Shown here: piece after piece, positions 49,462 through 62,884 of the stretch
Layout: the number at the start of each line of letters is the position of its first letter
Numbering within the stretch: the first letter of the stretch is position 1
DNA from: Colletes latitarsis
Lineage: Eukaryota; Arthropoda; Insecta; Hymenoptera; Colletidae
DNA length: 64,000 nucleotides
Assembly (NCBI RefSeq): GCF_051014445.1
Contig: NC_135136.1
Location: forward strand, 13,658,001-13,722,000
Reading direction: 5' to 3'
The notes under the pieces: model-generated
The model's database searches: none
The model's input: only the letters and a program-made list of their open reading frames with translations
What the model was told of the DNA's origin: nothing
Translations under genes and position numbers: made by a program

Positions 49462-52339
49462 TTAATTGACTCTTTTAGTGTGGTCCCACATTACTACTTG
49501 GTCCAAGCCAGAAAAAGGCCAGGATCTGGCCAAGTATGCGAAAAATGCGAAAGTTCGAGCCAGATGAGGGCAAATACCAGACCTAACCCAGACATAACCG
49601 GCGTTATCCTCTAAAATATTAATCGGACCCAGGTTTAATTGACTGTTTCCGTGTGGTACCACATAACTACGTGATCCAAACCAGAAAAAGCCCAGGACCA
49701 GGCCAACAAGTATGCGAAAAACTCGAAGGTATGTGCCAGATGATGGCAAATACCAGAACTAACCCAGACATAACCAGCGTTATCCTCTAAAATACTTATC
49801 GGAACCAGCTTCTACTGACTGTTTCAGTGTGGTACCACATTACTACGTGATCCACACCAGAAAAAGCCCAGGATCTGGCCAACAAGTATGCGAAAAACGC
49901 GAAAGTATGTGCCAGATGATAGCAAATACCAGAACTAACCCAGACATAACCAGCGATATCCCCTAAAATACTAATCGGAACCAGCTTTTATTGACAGTGT
50001 GGTACCACATTACTTCGTGGTCCAAACCAGAAAAAGGCCAGGATCTGGCCAAAAAGTATGCGAAAAATGCGAAAGTACGAGCCAGATGATTGCTAATACC
50101 AGAAATAAACTCAAACGTAACCAGCGTTATCCTCCAAACTATTAATCGGTACCAGCTTTTATTAACTGTTTCTGTGTGATACCACAGTACTTCGTGGTCC
50201 AAACCAGAAAAAGGCCAGGATCTGCCCAACAATTATGCGAAAAATGCGAAAGTATGTGCCTGGCGATTGCAAATACCAGAACTGACCCAAGCGTAACCAG
50301 CGTTATCCTCCAAAATATTAATCGCAACCAGGTTTAATTGACCGTTTCGGTGTGGAACCACATTACTACGTGGTCCAAGCCAGAAAAAGGCCAGGATCTG
50401 AACAACAGGTATGCGAAAAATGCGAAAGTATGAGCCAGAAGATTGCAAATACCGGAACTAACCCAGACATAACCAGCGTTATCCTCTCAAATATTATTCG
50501 CAACCAGGGTTAATTGACTGTTTCGGTGTGGTACCACATTACTACGTGGTCCAAGCCAGAAAAAGGCCAGGATCTGGCCAGAAAGTATGCGAGAAATGCG
50601 AAAGTACGAGCCAGATGATTGCAAATCCCAAACCTAAGAGAGACATAACCGGCGTTAACCTCTAAAATATTAATCGCAACCAGGTTTAATTGACTGTTTC
50701 GATGCGGAATCACATTACGACGGGGTCCAAGCCACAAAACACCCGAGATCTGGCCAACAAGTACATGAAAATTGCGAAAGTATGAGCCAGATGAGGGCAA
50801 ATACCAGACCTAACCCAGAAATAACCGGCGTTATCCTCTAAAATATTATTCGAAACCAGGTTTAATTGACAGTTTCAGTGTGGTACCACATGACTACGTG
50901 GTCGAAGCCAGAAGGAAGCCAGGATCTGCCCAACAAGTATGCGAAAAACGCGAAAGTACGAGCCAGATGATTGCTAATACCAGAACTAACACAAACGTAA
51001 CCAGCGTTATCCTCCAAACTATTAATCGGAACCAGCTTTTATTGTCTGTTTCAGTGTGATACCACATTACTACGTGATCCAAACCAGAAAAAACCCGGGA
51101 TCTGCCCAACAAGTATGCGAAAAACGCGAAAGTATGAGCCAGAAGATTGCAAATACCGGAACTAACCCAGACATAACCAGCGTTATCCTCTAAAATATTA
51201 TTCGCAACCAGGGTTAATTGACTGTTTCGGTGTGGTACCGCATTACTACGTGGTCCAAGCCAGAAAAAGGCCAGGATCTGAACAACAGGTATGCGAAAAA
51301 TGCGAAAGTACGAGCCAGATGATTGCAAATCCCAAACCTAACCGAGACATAACCGGCGTTAACCTCTAAAATATTAATCGCAACCAGGTTTGATTGACTG
51401 TTTCGGTGTGGTACCGCATTACTACGTGGTCCAAACCAGAAAAAGGCCAGGATCTGAACAACAGGTATGCGAAAAATGCGAAAGTACGAGCCAGATGATT
51501 GCTAATACCAGAACTAACTCAAACGTAACCAGCGTTATCCTCCAAACTATTAATCGGAACCAGCTTTTATTAACTGTTTCTGTGTGATACCACAGTACTA
51601 CGTGATCCAAACCAGAAAAAACCCGGGATCTGCCCAACAAGTATGCGAAAAACGAGAAAGAATGAGCCAGATGGTTGCAAATACCAGAACTAACCCAGAC
51701 ATAACCAGCGATATCCACTAAAATACTAATCGGAACCAGCTTTTATTGACAGTGTGGTACCACATTACTTCGTGGTCCAAACCAGAAAAAGGCCAGGATC
51801 TGGCCAAAAAGTATGCGAAAAATGCGAAAGTACGAGCCAGATGATTGCTAATACCAGAACTAACTCAAACGTAACCAGCGTTATCCTCCAAACTATTAAT
51901 CGGAACCAGCTTTTATTAACTGTTTCTGTGTGATACCACAGTACTACGTGATCCAAACCAGAAAAAACCCGGGATCTGCCCAACAAGTATGCGAAAAACG
52001 AGAAAGAATGAGCCAGATGGTTGCAAATACCAGAACTAACCCAGACATAAACAGCGTTATCCTCCAAAATATTAATCGCAAAAAGGTTTAGTTGACTGTT
52101 TCGGTGTGGTACCGCATTACTACGTGATCCAAACCAGAAATATCCCAGGATCTGGCCAACAATTATGCGAAAAATGCGAAAGTATGTGCCTGGCGATTGC
52201 AAATACCGGATCTAACCCAGACATAACCAGCGTTATCCTCCAAAATATTAATCGCAACCAGGTTTAATTGACCGTTTCGGTGTGGAACCACATTACTACG
52301 TGGTCCAAGCCAGAAAAAGGCCAGGATCTGGCCAGAAAG
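49462..52339 (-). repeat. Arm-B block, left part of the nested duplication region
   Basis: Contains the 3-bp-shorter CTGGCCAAGTATGCG monomer (about 49,526), the 6-bp-shorter TTATTGACAGTGTGG monomers (about 49,987 and 51,744), and TTATTAACTGTTTCTGTGTG monomers. These types recur in changed order up to 63 kb. 51,422-51,718 and 51,765-52,060 share a long near-identical stretch. Confidence 0.75.
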
Positions 52340-54720
52340 TATGCGAGAAATGCGAAAGTACGAGCCAGATGATTGCAAATCCCAAACCTAACCGAGACAT
52401 AACCGGCGTTAACCTCTAAAATATTAATCGCAACCAGGTTTGATTGACTGTTTCGGTGTGGTACCGCATTACTACGTGGTCCAAGCCAGAAAAAGGCCAG
52501 GATCTGAACAACAGGTATGCGAAAAATGCGAAAGTACTAGCCAGATGATTGCTAATACCAGAACTAACCCAAACGTAACCAGCGTTATCCTCCAAACTAT
52601 TAATCGGAACCAGCTTTTATTGACTGTTTCAGTGTGATACCACATTACTACGTGATCCAAACCAGGAAAAACCCGGGATCTGCCCAACAAGTATGCGAAG
52701 AACGCGAAAGTATAAGCCAGTTAATTGCAAATACCAGACCTAACCTAGACATAACCGGCGTTATCCTCTAAAATATTAATCGCAACCAGGTATAACTGAC
52801 TGTTTCGGTGTGGCACCACATTACTACTTGGTCCAAGCCGGAAAAAGGCCAGGATCTGGCCAACAAGTATGCGAAAAGTGCGAAAGTACGAGCCAGATGA
52901 GGGGATATCCCAGACCTAACCGAGACATAACCGGCGTTATTCTCTAAAATATTAATCGCTACCGGCTTTAATTGACTGTTTCGGTGTGGTACCGCATTAC
53001 TACGTGATCCAAACCAGAAAGAGGCCAGGATCTGGCCAACAAGTATGCGAAAAATGCGAAAGTTCGAGCCAGATGAGGGCAAATACCAGACCTAACCAAG
53101 ACGTAACCGGCGTTATCCTCTAAAATATTAATCGCAAAAAGGTTTAGTTGACTGTTTCGGTGTGGTACCGCATTACTACGTGATCCAAACCAGAAATATC
53201 CCAGGATCTGGCCAACAAGTATGCGAAAAATGCGAAAGTATGTGCCTGGCGATTGCAAACACCAGAACAAACCCAAGCATAACCAGCGTTATCCTCCAAA
53301 ATATTAATCGCAACCGGGTTTAATTGTCTGTTTCGGCGTGGAACCACATTACTACGTGATCCAAACCTGAAGAAACCCAGGATCTGGCCAACAAGTATGC
53401 GAAAAATGCGAAAGTACGAGCCAGATGTGTGCAAATACCAGACCTAACCCAGACGTAACCGGCGTTATCCTCCAAAATATTAATCGCAAAAAGGTTTAGT
53501 TGACTGTTTCAGTGTGGTACCGCATCACTACGTGATCCAAACCAGAAATATCCCAGGATCTGGCCAACAAGTGTGCGTAATACGCGAAAGTATGAGCCAG
53601 ATGTGTGCAAATACCAGACCTAACCCAGACGTAACCGGCGTTATCCTTCAAAATAGTAATCGCAACCAGTTTTAATTGACAGTTTCGGTGTGGTACCGCG
53701 TTACTACGTGATCCAAACCAGAAAAAAGCCAGGATCTGGCCAACAAGTATGCGAAAAATGCGAAAGTACGAGCCAGATAAGGGCAAATACCAGACCTAAC
53801 CCAGACATAACCGGCGTTATCCTCTAAAATATTAATCGGACACAGGTTTAATTGACTGTTTCAGTGTGGTACCGCGTTACTACGTGACCCAAACCAGAAA
53901 AAAGCCAGGATCTGGCCAACAAGTATGCGAAAAATGCGAAAGTACGAGCCAGATGAGGGCAAATACCAGACCTAACCCAGACATAACCGGCGTTATCTTC
54001 TAAAATATTAATCGGACCCAGGTTTAATTGACTGTTTCAGTGTGGTACCACTTTACTACGTGCTCCAAGCCAGACAAAGGCCAGGATCTGGCCAACAAGT
54101 ATGCGAAAAATGCGAAAGTTCGAGCCAGATGAGGGCAAATACCAGACCTAACCGAGACATAACCGGCGGTATCCTCTAAAATATTAATCGCAACCAGGTT
54201 TAATTGACTCTTTTAGTGTGGTCCCACATTACTACTTGGTCCAAGCCAGAAAAAGGCCAGGATCTGGCCAAGTATGCGATAAATGCGAAAGTTCGAGCCA
54301 GATGAGGGCAAATACCAGGCCTAACCCAGACATAACCGGCGTTATCCTCTAAAATATTAATCGGACCCAGGTTTAATTGACTGTTTCAGTCTGGTTCCAC
54401 TTTACTACGTGCTCCAAGCCAGACAAAGGCCAGGATCTGGCCAACAAGTATGCGAAAAATGCGAAAGTTCGAGCCAGATGAGGGCAAATACCAGACCTAA
54501 CCGAGACATAACCGGCGGTATCCTCTAAAATATTAATCGCAACCAGGTTTAATTGACTCTCTTAGTGTGGTCCCACATTACTACTTGGTCCAAGCCAGAA
54601 AAAGGCCAGGATCTGGCCAAGTATGCGAAAAATGCGGAAGTTCGAGCCAGATGAGGGCAAATACCAGACCTAACCCAGACATAACCGGCGTTATCCTCTA
54701 AAATATTAATCGGACCCAGG
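52340..54720 (-). repeat. 2.4-kb duplicated block, first copy
   Basis: Landmarks 52,440, 52,472, 52,768, 52,968 and 53,144 recur at +3,684 bp (56,124 onward), and the match continues to about 54,720. The offset is 21 monomers less 12 bp, accounted for by two 3-bp-shorter monomers and one 6-bp-shorter monomer inside it. After 54,720 this copy continues with TTTCAGTGTGG and GATCCACACC, the other with TTTCCGTGTGG and GATCCAAACC. Confidence 0.83.
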
Positions 54721-54739
54721 TTTAATTGACTGTTTCAGT

Positions 54740-55870
54740 GTGGTACCACATTACTACGTGATCCACACCAGAAAAAGCCCAGGATCTGGCCAACAAGTAT
54801 GCGAAAAACGCGAAAGTATGTGCCAGATGATCGCAAATACCAGAACTAACCCAGACATAACCAGCGATATCCTCTAAAATACTAATCGGAACCAGCTTTT
54901 ATTGACAGTGTGGTACCACATTACTTCGTGGTCCAAACCAGAAAAAGGCCAGGATCTGGCCAAAAAGTATGCGAAAAATGCGAAAGTACGAGCCAGATGA
55001 TTGCTAATACCAGAACTAACTCAAACGTAACCAGCGTTATCCTCCAAACTATTAATCGGAACCAGCTTTTATTAACTGTTTCTGTGTGATACCACAGTAC
55101 TACGTGATCCAAACCAGAAAAAACCCGGGATCTGCCCAACAAGTATGCGAAAACCGAGAAAGAATGAGCCAGATGGTTGCAAATACCAGAACTAACCCAG
55201 ACATAAACAGCGTTATCCTCCAAAATATTAATCGCAAAAAGGTTTAGTTGACTGTTTCGGTGTGGTACCGCATTACTACGTGATCCAAACCAGAAATATC
55301 CCAGGATCTGGCCAACAATTATGCGAAAAATGCGAAAGTATGTGCCTGGCGATTGCAAATACCAGAACTGACCCAAGCGTAACCAGCGTTATCCTCCAAA
55401 ATATTAATCGCAACCAGGTTTAATTGACCGTTTCGGTGTGGAACCACATTACTACGGGATCCAAATCTGAAGAAACCCAGGATCTGGCCAACAAGTATGC
55501 GAAAAATGCGAAAGTCCGAGCCAGATGAGGGCAAATACCAGACCTAACCAAGACGTAACCGGCGTTATCGTCTAAAATATTAATCGCAAAAAGGTTTAGT
55601 TGACTGTTTCAGTGTGGTACCGCATTACTACGTGATCGAAACCAGAAATATCCCAGGATCTGGCCAACAAGTGTGCGTAATACGCGAAAGTATGAGCCAG
55701 ATGATTGCTAATACCAGAACTAACACAAACGTAACCAGCGTTATCCTCCAAACTATTAATCGGAACCAGCTTTTATTGTCTGTTTCAGTGTGATACCACA
55801 TTACTACGTGATCCAAACCAGAAAAAACCCGGGATCTGCCCAACAAGTATGCGAAAAACGCGAAAGAATG
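54740..55870 (-). repeat. 1.1-kb segment present also at 58,600 and partly at 60,880
   Basis: Matches 58,600-59,730 at an offset of 3,860 bp (22 monomers less 12 bp). The first two thirds also match 60,880-61,590 a further 2,279 bp on. Diagnostic are the 6-bp-shorter TTATTGACAGTGTGG with TTACTTCGTGG, the GCAAAAAGGTTTAGTTGAC monomer and GTGTGCCTGGCGATTGC. Confidence 0.82.
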
Positions 55871-56023
55871 AGCCAGAAGATTGCAAATACCGGAACTAAC
55901 CCAGACATAACCAGCGTTATCCTCTAAAATATTATTCGCAACCAGGGTTAATTGACTGTTTCGGTGTGGTACCACATTACTACGTGGTCCAAGCCAGAAA
56001 AAGGCCGGGATCTGGCCAAAAAG

Positions 56024-58404
56024 TATGCGAGAAATGCGAAAGTACGAGCCAGATGATTGCAAATCCCAAACCTAACCGAGACATAACCGGCGTTAACCTC
56101 TAAAATATTAATCGCAACCAGGTTTGATTGACTGTTTCGGTGTGGTACCGCATTACTACGTGGTCCAAGCCAGAAAAAGGCCAGGATCTGAACAACAGGT
56201 ATGCGAAAAATGCGAAAGTACGAGCCAGATGATTGCTAATACCAGAACTAACCCAAACGTAACCAGCGTTATCCTCCAAACTATTAATCGGAACCAGCTT
56301 TTATTGACTGTTTCAGTGTGATACCACATTACTACGTGATCCAAACCAGGAAAAACCCGGGATCTGCCCAACAAGTATGCGAAAAACGCGAAAGTATAAG
56401 CCAGTTAATTGCAAATACCAGACCTAACCTAGACATAACCGGCGTTATCCTCTAAAATATTAATCGCAACCAGGTATAACTGACAGTTTCGGTGTGGCAC
56501 CACATTACTACTTGGTCCAAGCCGGAAAAAGGCCAGGATCTGGCCAACAAGTATGCGAAAAGTGCGAAAGTACGAGCCAGATGAGGGGATATCCCAGACC
56601 TAACCGAGACATAACCGGCGTTATCCTCTAAAATATTAATCGCTACCGGCTTTAATTGACTGTTTCGGTGTGGTACCGCATTACTACGTGATCCAAACCA
56701 GAAAGAGGCCAGGATCTGGCCAACAAGTATGCGAAAAATGCGAAAGTTCGAGCCAGATGAGGGCAAATACCAGACCTAACCAAGACGTAACCGGCGTTAT
56801 CCTCTAAAATATTAATCGCAAAAAGGTTTAGTTGACTGTTTCGGTGTGGTACCGCATTACTACGTGATCCAAACCAGAAATATCCCAGGATCTGGCCAAC
56901 AAGTATGCGAAAAATACGAAAGTATGTGCCTGGCGATTGCAAACACCAGAACAAACCCAAGCATAACCAGCGTTATCCTCCAAAATATTAATCGCAACCG
57001 GGTTTAATTGTCTGTTTCGGTGTGGAACCACATTACTACGTGATCCAAACCTGAAGAAACCCAGGATCTGGCCAACAAGTATGCGAAAAATGCGAAAGTA
57101 CGAGCCAGATGTGTGCAAATACCAGACCTAACCCAGACGTAACCGGCGTTATCCTCCAAAATATTAATCGCAAAAAGGTTTAGTTGACTGTTTCAGTGTG
57201 GTACCGCATCACTACGTGATCCAAACCAGAAATATCCCAGGATCTGGCCAACAAGTGTGCGTAATACGCGAAAGTATGAGCCAGATGTGTGCAAATACCA
57301 GACCTAACCCGGACGTAACCGGCGTTATCCTTCAAAATAGTAATCGCAACCAGTTTTAATTGACAGTTTCGGTGTGGTACCGCGTTACTACGTGATCCAA
57401 ACCAGAAAAAAGCCAGGATCTGGCCAACAAGTATGCGAAAAATGCGAAAGTACGAGCCAGATAAGGGCTAATACCAGACCTAACCCAGACATAACCGGCG
57501 TTATCCTCTAAAATATTAATCGGACACAGGTTTAATTGACTGTTTCAGTGTGGTACCGCGTTACTACGTGACCCAAACCAGAAAAAAGCCAGGATCTGGC
57601 CAACAAGTATGCGAAAAATGCGAAAGTACGAGCCAGATGAGGGCAAATACCAGACCTAACCCAGACATAACCGGCGTTATCTTCTAAAATATTAATCGGA
57701 CCCAGGTTTAATTGACTGTTTCAGTGTGGTACCACTTTACTACGTGCTCCAAGCCAGACAAAGGCCAGGATCTGGCCAACAAGTATGCGAAAAATGCGAA
57801 AGTTCGAGCCAGATGAGGGCAAATACCAGACCTAACCGAGACATAACCGGCGGTATCCTCTAAAATATTAATCGCAACCAGGTTTAATTGACTCTTTTAG
57901 TGTGGTCCCACATTACTACTTGGTCCAAGCCAGAAAAAGGCCAGGATCTGGCCAAGTATGCGATAAATGCGAAAGTTCGAGCCAGATGAGGGCAAATACC
58001 AGACCTAACCCAGACATAACCGGCGTTATCCTCTAAAATATTAATCGGACCCAGGTTTAATTGACTGTTTCAGTGTGGTTCCACTTTACTACGTGCTCCA
58101 AGCCAGACAAAGGCCAGGATCTGGCCAACAAGTATGCGAAAAATGCGAAAGTTCGAGCCAGATGAGGGCAAATACCAGACCTAACCGAGACATAACCGGC
58201 GGTATCCTCTAAAATATTAATCGCAACCAGGTATAATTGACTCTCTTAGTGTGGTCCCACATTACTACTTGGTCCAAGCCAGAAAAAGGCCAGGATCTGG
58301 CCAAGTATGCGAAAAATGTGGAAGTTCGAGCCAGATGAGGGCAAATACCAGACCTAACCCAGACATAACCGGCGTTATCCTCTAAAATATTAATCGGACC
58401 CAGG
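56024..58404 (-). repeat. 2.4-kb duplicated block, second copy
   Basis: Counterpart of 52,340-54,720. Small differences include GACAGTTTCGG for GACTGTTTCGG near 56,484 and GTGGTTCCAC for CTGGTTCCAC near 58,077. Its later part (about 57,300-57,950) is present a third time at about 59,930-60,580, offset 2,628 bp. Confidence 0.83.
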
Positions 58405-61400
58405 TTTAATTGACTGTTTCCGTGTGGTACCACATTACTACGTGATCCAAACCAGAAAAAGCCCAGGACCAGGCCAACAAGTATGCGAAAAACTCGAAGG
58501 TATGTGCCAGATGATGGCAAATACCAGAACTAACACAGACATAACCAGCGTTATCCTCTAAAATACTTATCGGAATCAGCTTCTACTGACTGTTTCAGTG
58601 TGGTACCACATTACTACGTGATCCACACCAGAAAAAGCCCAGGATCTGGCCAACAAGTATGCGAAAAACGCGAAAGTATGTGCCAGATGATAGCAAATAC
58701 CAGAACTAACCCAGACATAACCAGCGATATCCTCTAAAATACTAATCGGAACCAGCTTTTATTGACAGTGTGGTACCACATTACTTCGTGGTCCAAACCA
58801 GAAAAAGGCCAGGATCTGGCCAAAAAGTATGCGAAAAATGCGAAAGTACGAGCCAGATGATTGCTAATACCAGAACTAACTCAAACGTAACCAGCGTTAT
58901 CCTCCAAACTATTAATCGGAACCAGCTTTTATTAACTGTTTCTGTGTGATACCACAGTACTACGTGATCCAAACCAGAAAAAACCCGGGATCTGCCCAAC
59001 AAGTATGCGAAAAACGAGAAAGAATGAGCCAGATGGTTGCAAATACCAGAACTAACCCAGACATAAACAGCGTTATCCTCCAAAATATTAATCGCAAAAA
59101 GGTTTAGTTGACTGTTTCGGTGTGGTACCGCATTACTACGTGATCCAAACCAGAAATATCCCAGGATCTGGCCAACAATTATGCGAAAAATGCGAAAGTA
59201 TGTGCCTGGCGATTGCAAATACCAGAACTGACCCAAGCGTAACCAGCGTTATCCTCCAAAATATTAATCGCAACCAGGTTTAATTGACCGTTTCGGTGTG
59301 GAACCACATTACTACGGGATCCAAATCTGAAGAAACCCAGGATCTGGCCAACAAGTATGCGAAAAATGCGAAAGTTCGAGCCAGATGAGGGCAAATACCA
59401 GACCTAACCAAGACGTAACCGGCGTTATCGTCTAAAATATTAATCGCAAAAAGGTTTAGTTGACTGTTTCAGTGTGGTACCGCATTACTACGTGATCCAA
59501 ACCAGAAATATCCCAGGATCTGGCCAACAAGTGTGCGTAATACGCGAAAGTATGAGCCAGATGATTGCTAATACCAGAACTAACACAAACGTAACCAGCG
59601 TTATCCTCCAAACTATTAATCGGAACCAGCTTTTATTGTCTGTTTCAGTGTGATACCACATTACTACGTGATCCAAACCAGAAAAAACCCGGGATCTGCC
59701 CAACAAGTATGCGAAAAACGCGAAAGTATGAGCCAGATGATTGCTAATACCAGAACTAACACAAACGTAACCGGCGTTATCCTCCAAAATAGTAATCGCA
59801 ACCAGGTTTAATTGACAGTTTCGGTGTGGTACCGCGTTACTACGTGATCGAAACCAGAAAAAAGCCAGAATCTGGCCAACAACTATGCGAAAAATGCGAA
59901 AGTACGAGCCAGATGTGTGCCAATACCAGACCTAACCCAGACGTAACCGGCGTTATCCTTCAAAATAGTAATCGCAACCAGTTTTAATTGACAGTTTCGG
60001 TGTGGTACCGCGTTACTACGTGATACAAACAAGAAAAAAGCCAGGATCTGGCCAACAAGTATGCGAAAAATGCGAAAGTACGAGCCAGATAAGGGCAAAT
60101 ACCAGACCTAACCCAGACATAACCGGCGTTATCCTCTAAAATATTAATCGGACACAGGTTTAATTGACTGTTTCAGTGTGGTACCGCGTTACTACGTGAC
60201 CCAAACCAGAAAAAAGCCAGGATCTGGCCAACAAGTATGCGAAAAATGCGAAAGTACGAGCCAGATGAGGTCAAATACCAGACCTAACCCAGACATAACC
60301 GGCGTTATCTTCTAAAATATTAATCGGACCCAGGTTTAATTGACTGTTTCAGTGTGGTACCACTTTACTACGTGCTCCAAGCCAGACAAAGGCCAGGATC
60401 TGGCCAACAAGTATGCGAAAAATGCGAAAGTTCGAGCCAGATGAGGGCAAATACCAGACCTAACCGAGACATAACCGGCGGTATCCTCTAAAATATTAAT
60501 CGCAACCAGGTTTAATTGACTCTTTTAGTGTGGCCCCACATTATTACTTGGTCCAAGCCAGAAAAAGGCCAGGATCTGGCCAAGTATGCGAAAAATGCGA
60601 AAGTTCGAGCCAGATGAGGGCAAATACCAGACCTAACCCAGACATAACCGGCGTTATCCTCTAAAATATTAATCGGACCCAGGTTTAATTGACTGTTTCC
60701 GTGTGGTACCACATTACTACGTGATCCAAACCAGAAAAAGCCCAGGACCAGGCCAACAAGTATGCGAAAAACTCGAAGGTATGTGCCAGATGATGGCAAA
60801 TACCAGAACTAACCCAGACATAACCAGCGTTATCCTCTAAAATACTTATCGGAACCAGCTTCTACTGACTGTTTCAGTGTGGTACCACATTACTTCGTGA
60901 TCCACACCAGAAAAAGCCCAGGATCTGGCCAACAAGTATGCGAAAAACGCGAAAGTATGTGCCAGATGATAGCAAATACCAGAACTAACCCAGACATAAC
61001 CAGCGATATCCTCTAAAATACTAATCGGAACCAGCTTTTATTGACAGTGTGGTACCACATTACTTCGTGGTCCAAACCAGAAAAAGGCCAGGATCTGGCC
61101 AAAAAGTATGCGAAAAATGCGAAAGTACGAGCCAGATGATTGCTAATACCAGAACTAACTCAAACGTAACCAGCGTTATCCTCCAAACTATTAATCGGAA
61201 CCAGCTTTTATTAACTGTTTCAGTGTGATACCATAGTACTACGTGATCCAAACCAGAAAAAACCCGGGATCTGCCCAACAAGTATGCGAAAAACGAGAAA
61301 GAATGAGCCAGATGGTTGCAAATACCAGAACTAACCCAGACATAACCAGCGTTATCCCCCAAAATATTAATCGCAAAAAGGTTTAGTTGACTGTTTCGGT

Positions 61401-62884
61401 GTGGTACCGCATTACTACGTGATCCAAACCAGAAATATCCCAGGATCTGGCCAACAATTATGCGAAAAATGCGAAAGTATGTGCCTGGCGATTGCAAATA
61501 CCAGAACTGACCCAAGCATAACCAGCGTTATCCTCCAAAATATTAATCGCAACCAGGTTTAATTGACCGTTTCGGTGTGGAACCACATTACTACGGGATC
61601 CAAACCTGAAGAAACCCAGGATCTGGCCAACAAGTATGCGAAAAATGCGAAAGTATGTGCCTGATGATTGCAAATACCAGAACTAACCCAAACATAACCA
61701 GCGTTATCCTCCAAAATATTAATCGCAACCAGGTTTAATTGACTGTTTCGATGTGGGACCACATTACGAAGGGGTCCAAGCCACAAAACACCCGAGATCT
61801 GGCCAACAAGTACATGAAAATTGCGAAAGTATGAGCCAGATGAGGGCAAATACCAGACCTAACCCAGACATAACCGGCGTTATCCTCTAAAATATTATTC
61901 GAACCCAGGTTTAATTGACAGTTTCAGTGTGGTACCACATTACTACGTGGTCCATGCCAGAAGGAAGCCAGGATCTGCCCAACAAGTATGCGAAAAACGA
62001 GAAAGTATGAGCCAGAAGATTGCAAATACCGGAACTAACCCAGACATAACCAGCGTTATCCTCTAAAATATTATCCGCAACCAGGGTTAATTGACTGTTT
62101 CGGTGTGGTACCACATTACTACGTGGTCCAAGCCAGAAAAAGGCCAGGATCTGAACAACAGGTATGCGAAAAATGCGAAAGTATGAACCAGAAGATTGCA
62201 AATACCGGAACTAACCCAGACATAACCAGCGTTATCCTCTAAAATATTATTCGCAACCAGGGATAACTGACTGTTTCGGTGTGGTACCACATTACTACTT
62301 GGTCCAAGCCGGAAAAAGGCCAGGATCTGGCCAACAAGTATGTGAAATGTGCGAAAGTACGAGCCAGATGAGGGGATAACCCAGACCTAACCGAGACATA
62401 ACCGGCGTTATCCTCTAAAATATTAATCGGACCCAGGTTTAATTGACTGTTTCCGTGTGGTACCACATTACTACGTGATCCAAACCAGAAAAAGCCCAGG
62501 ACCAGGCCAACAAGTATGCGAAAAACTCGAAGGTATGTGCCAGATGATGGCAAATACCAGAACTAACCCAGACATAACCAGCGTTATCCTCTAAAATACT
62601 TATCGGAACCAGCTTCTACTGACTGTTTCAGTGTGGTACCACATTACTACGTGATCCACACCAGAAAAAGCCCAGGATCTGGCCAACAAGTATGCGAAAA
62701 ACGCGAAAGTATGTGCCAGATGATAGCAAATACCAGAACTAACCCAGACATAACCAGCGATATCCCCTAAAATACTAATCGGAACCAGCTTTTATTGACA
62801 GTGTGGTACCACATTACTTCGTGGTCCAAACCAGAAAAAGGCCAGGATCTGGCCAAAAAGTATGCGAAAAATGCGAAAGTACGA
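58405..62884 (-). repeat. Nested duplications continuing to 62.9 kb
   Basis: 58,600-59,730 copies 54,740-55,870. About 59,930-60,580 copies 57,300-57,950. 60,650-61,520 copies 58,370-59,240 (offset 2,279 bp, 13 monomers less 9 bp). The group at 61,060-61,515 is repeated again at +1,755 bp. Each pair starts and stops within monomers. 62,087-62,290 is a local near-repeat of adjacent monomers with CCGGAACTAACCC. Confidence 0.78.
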
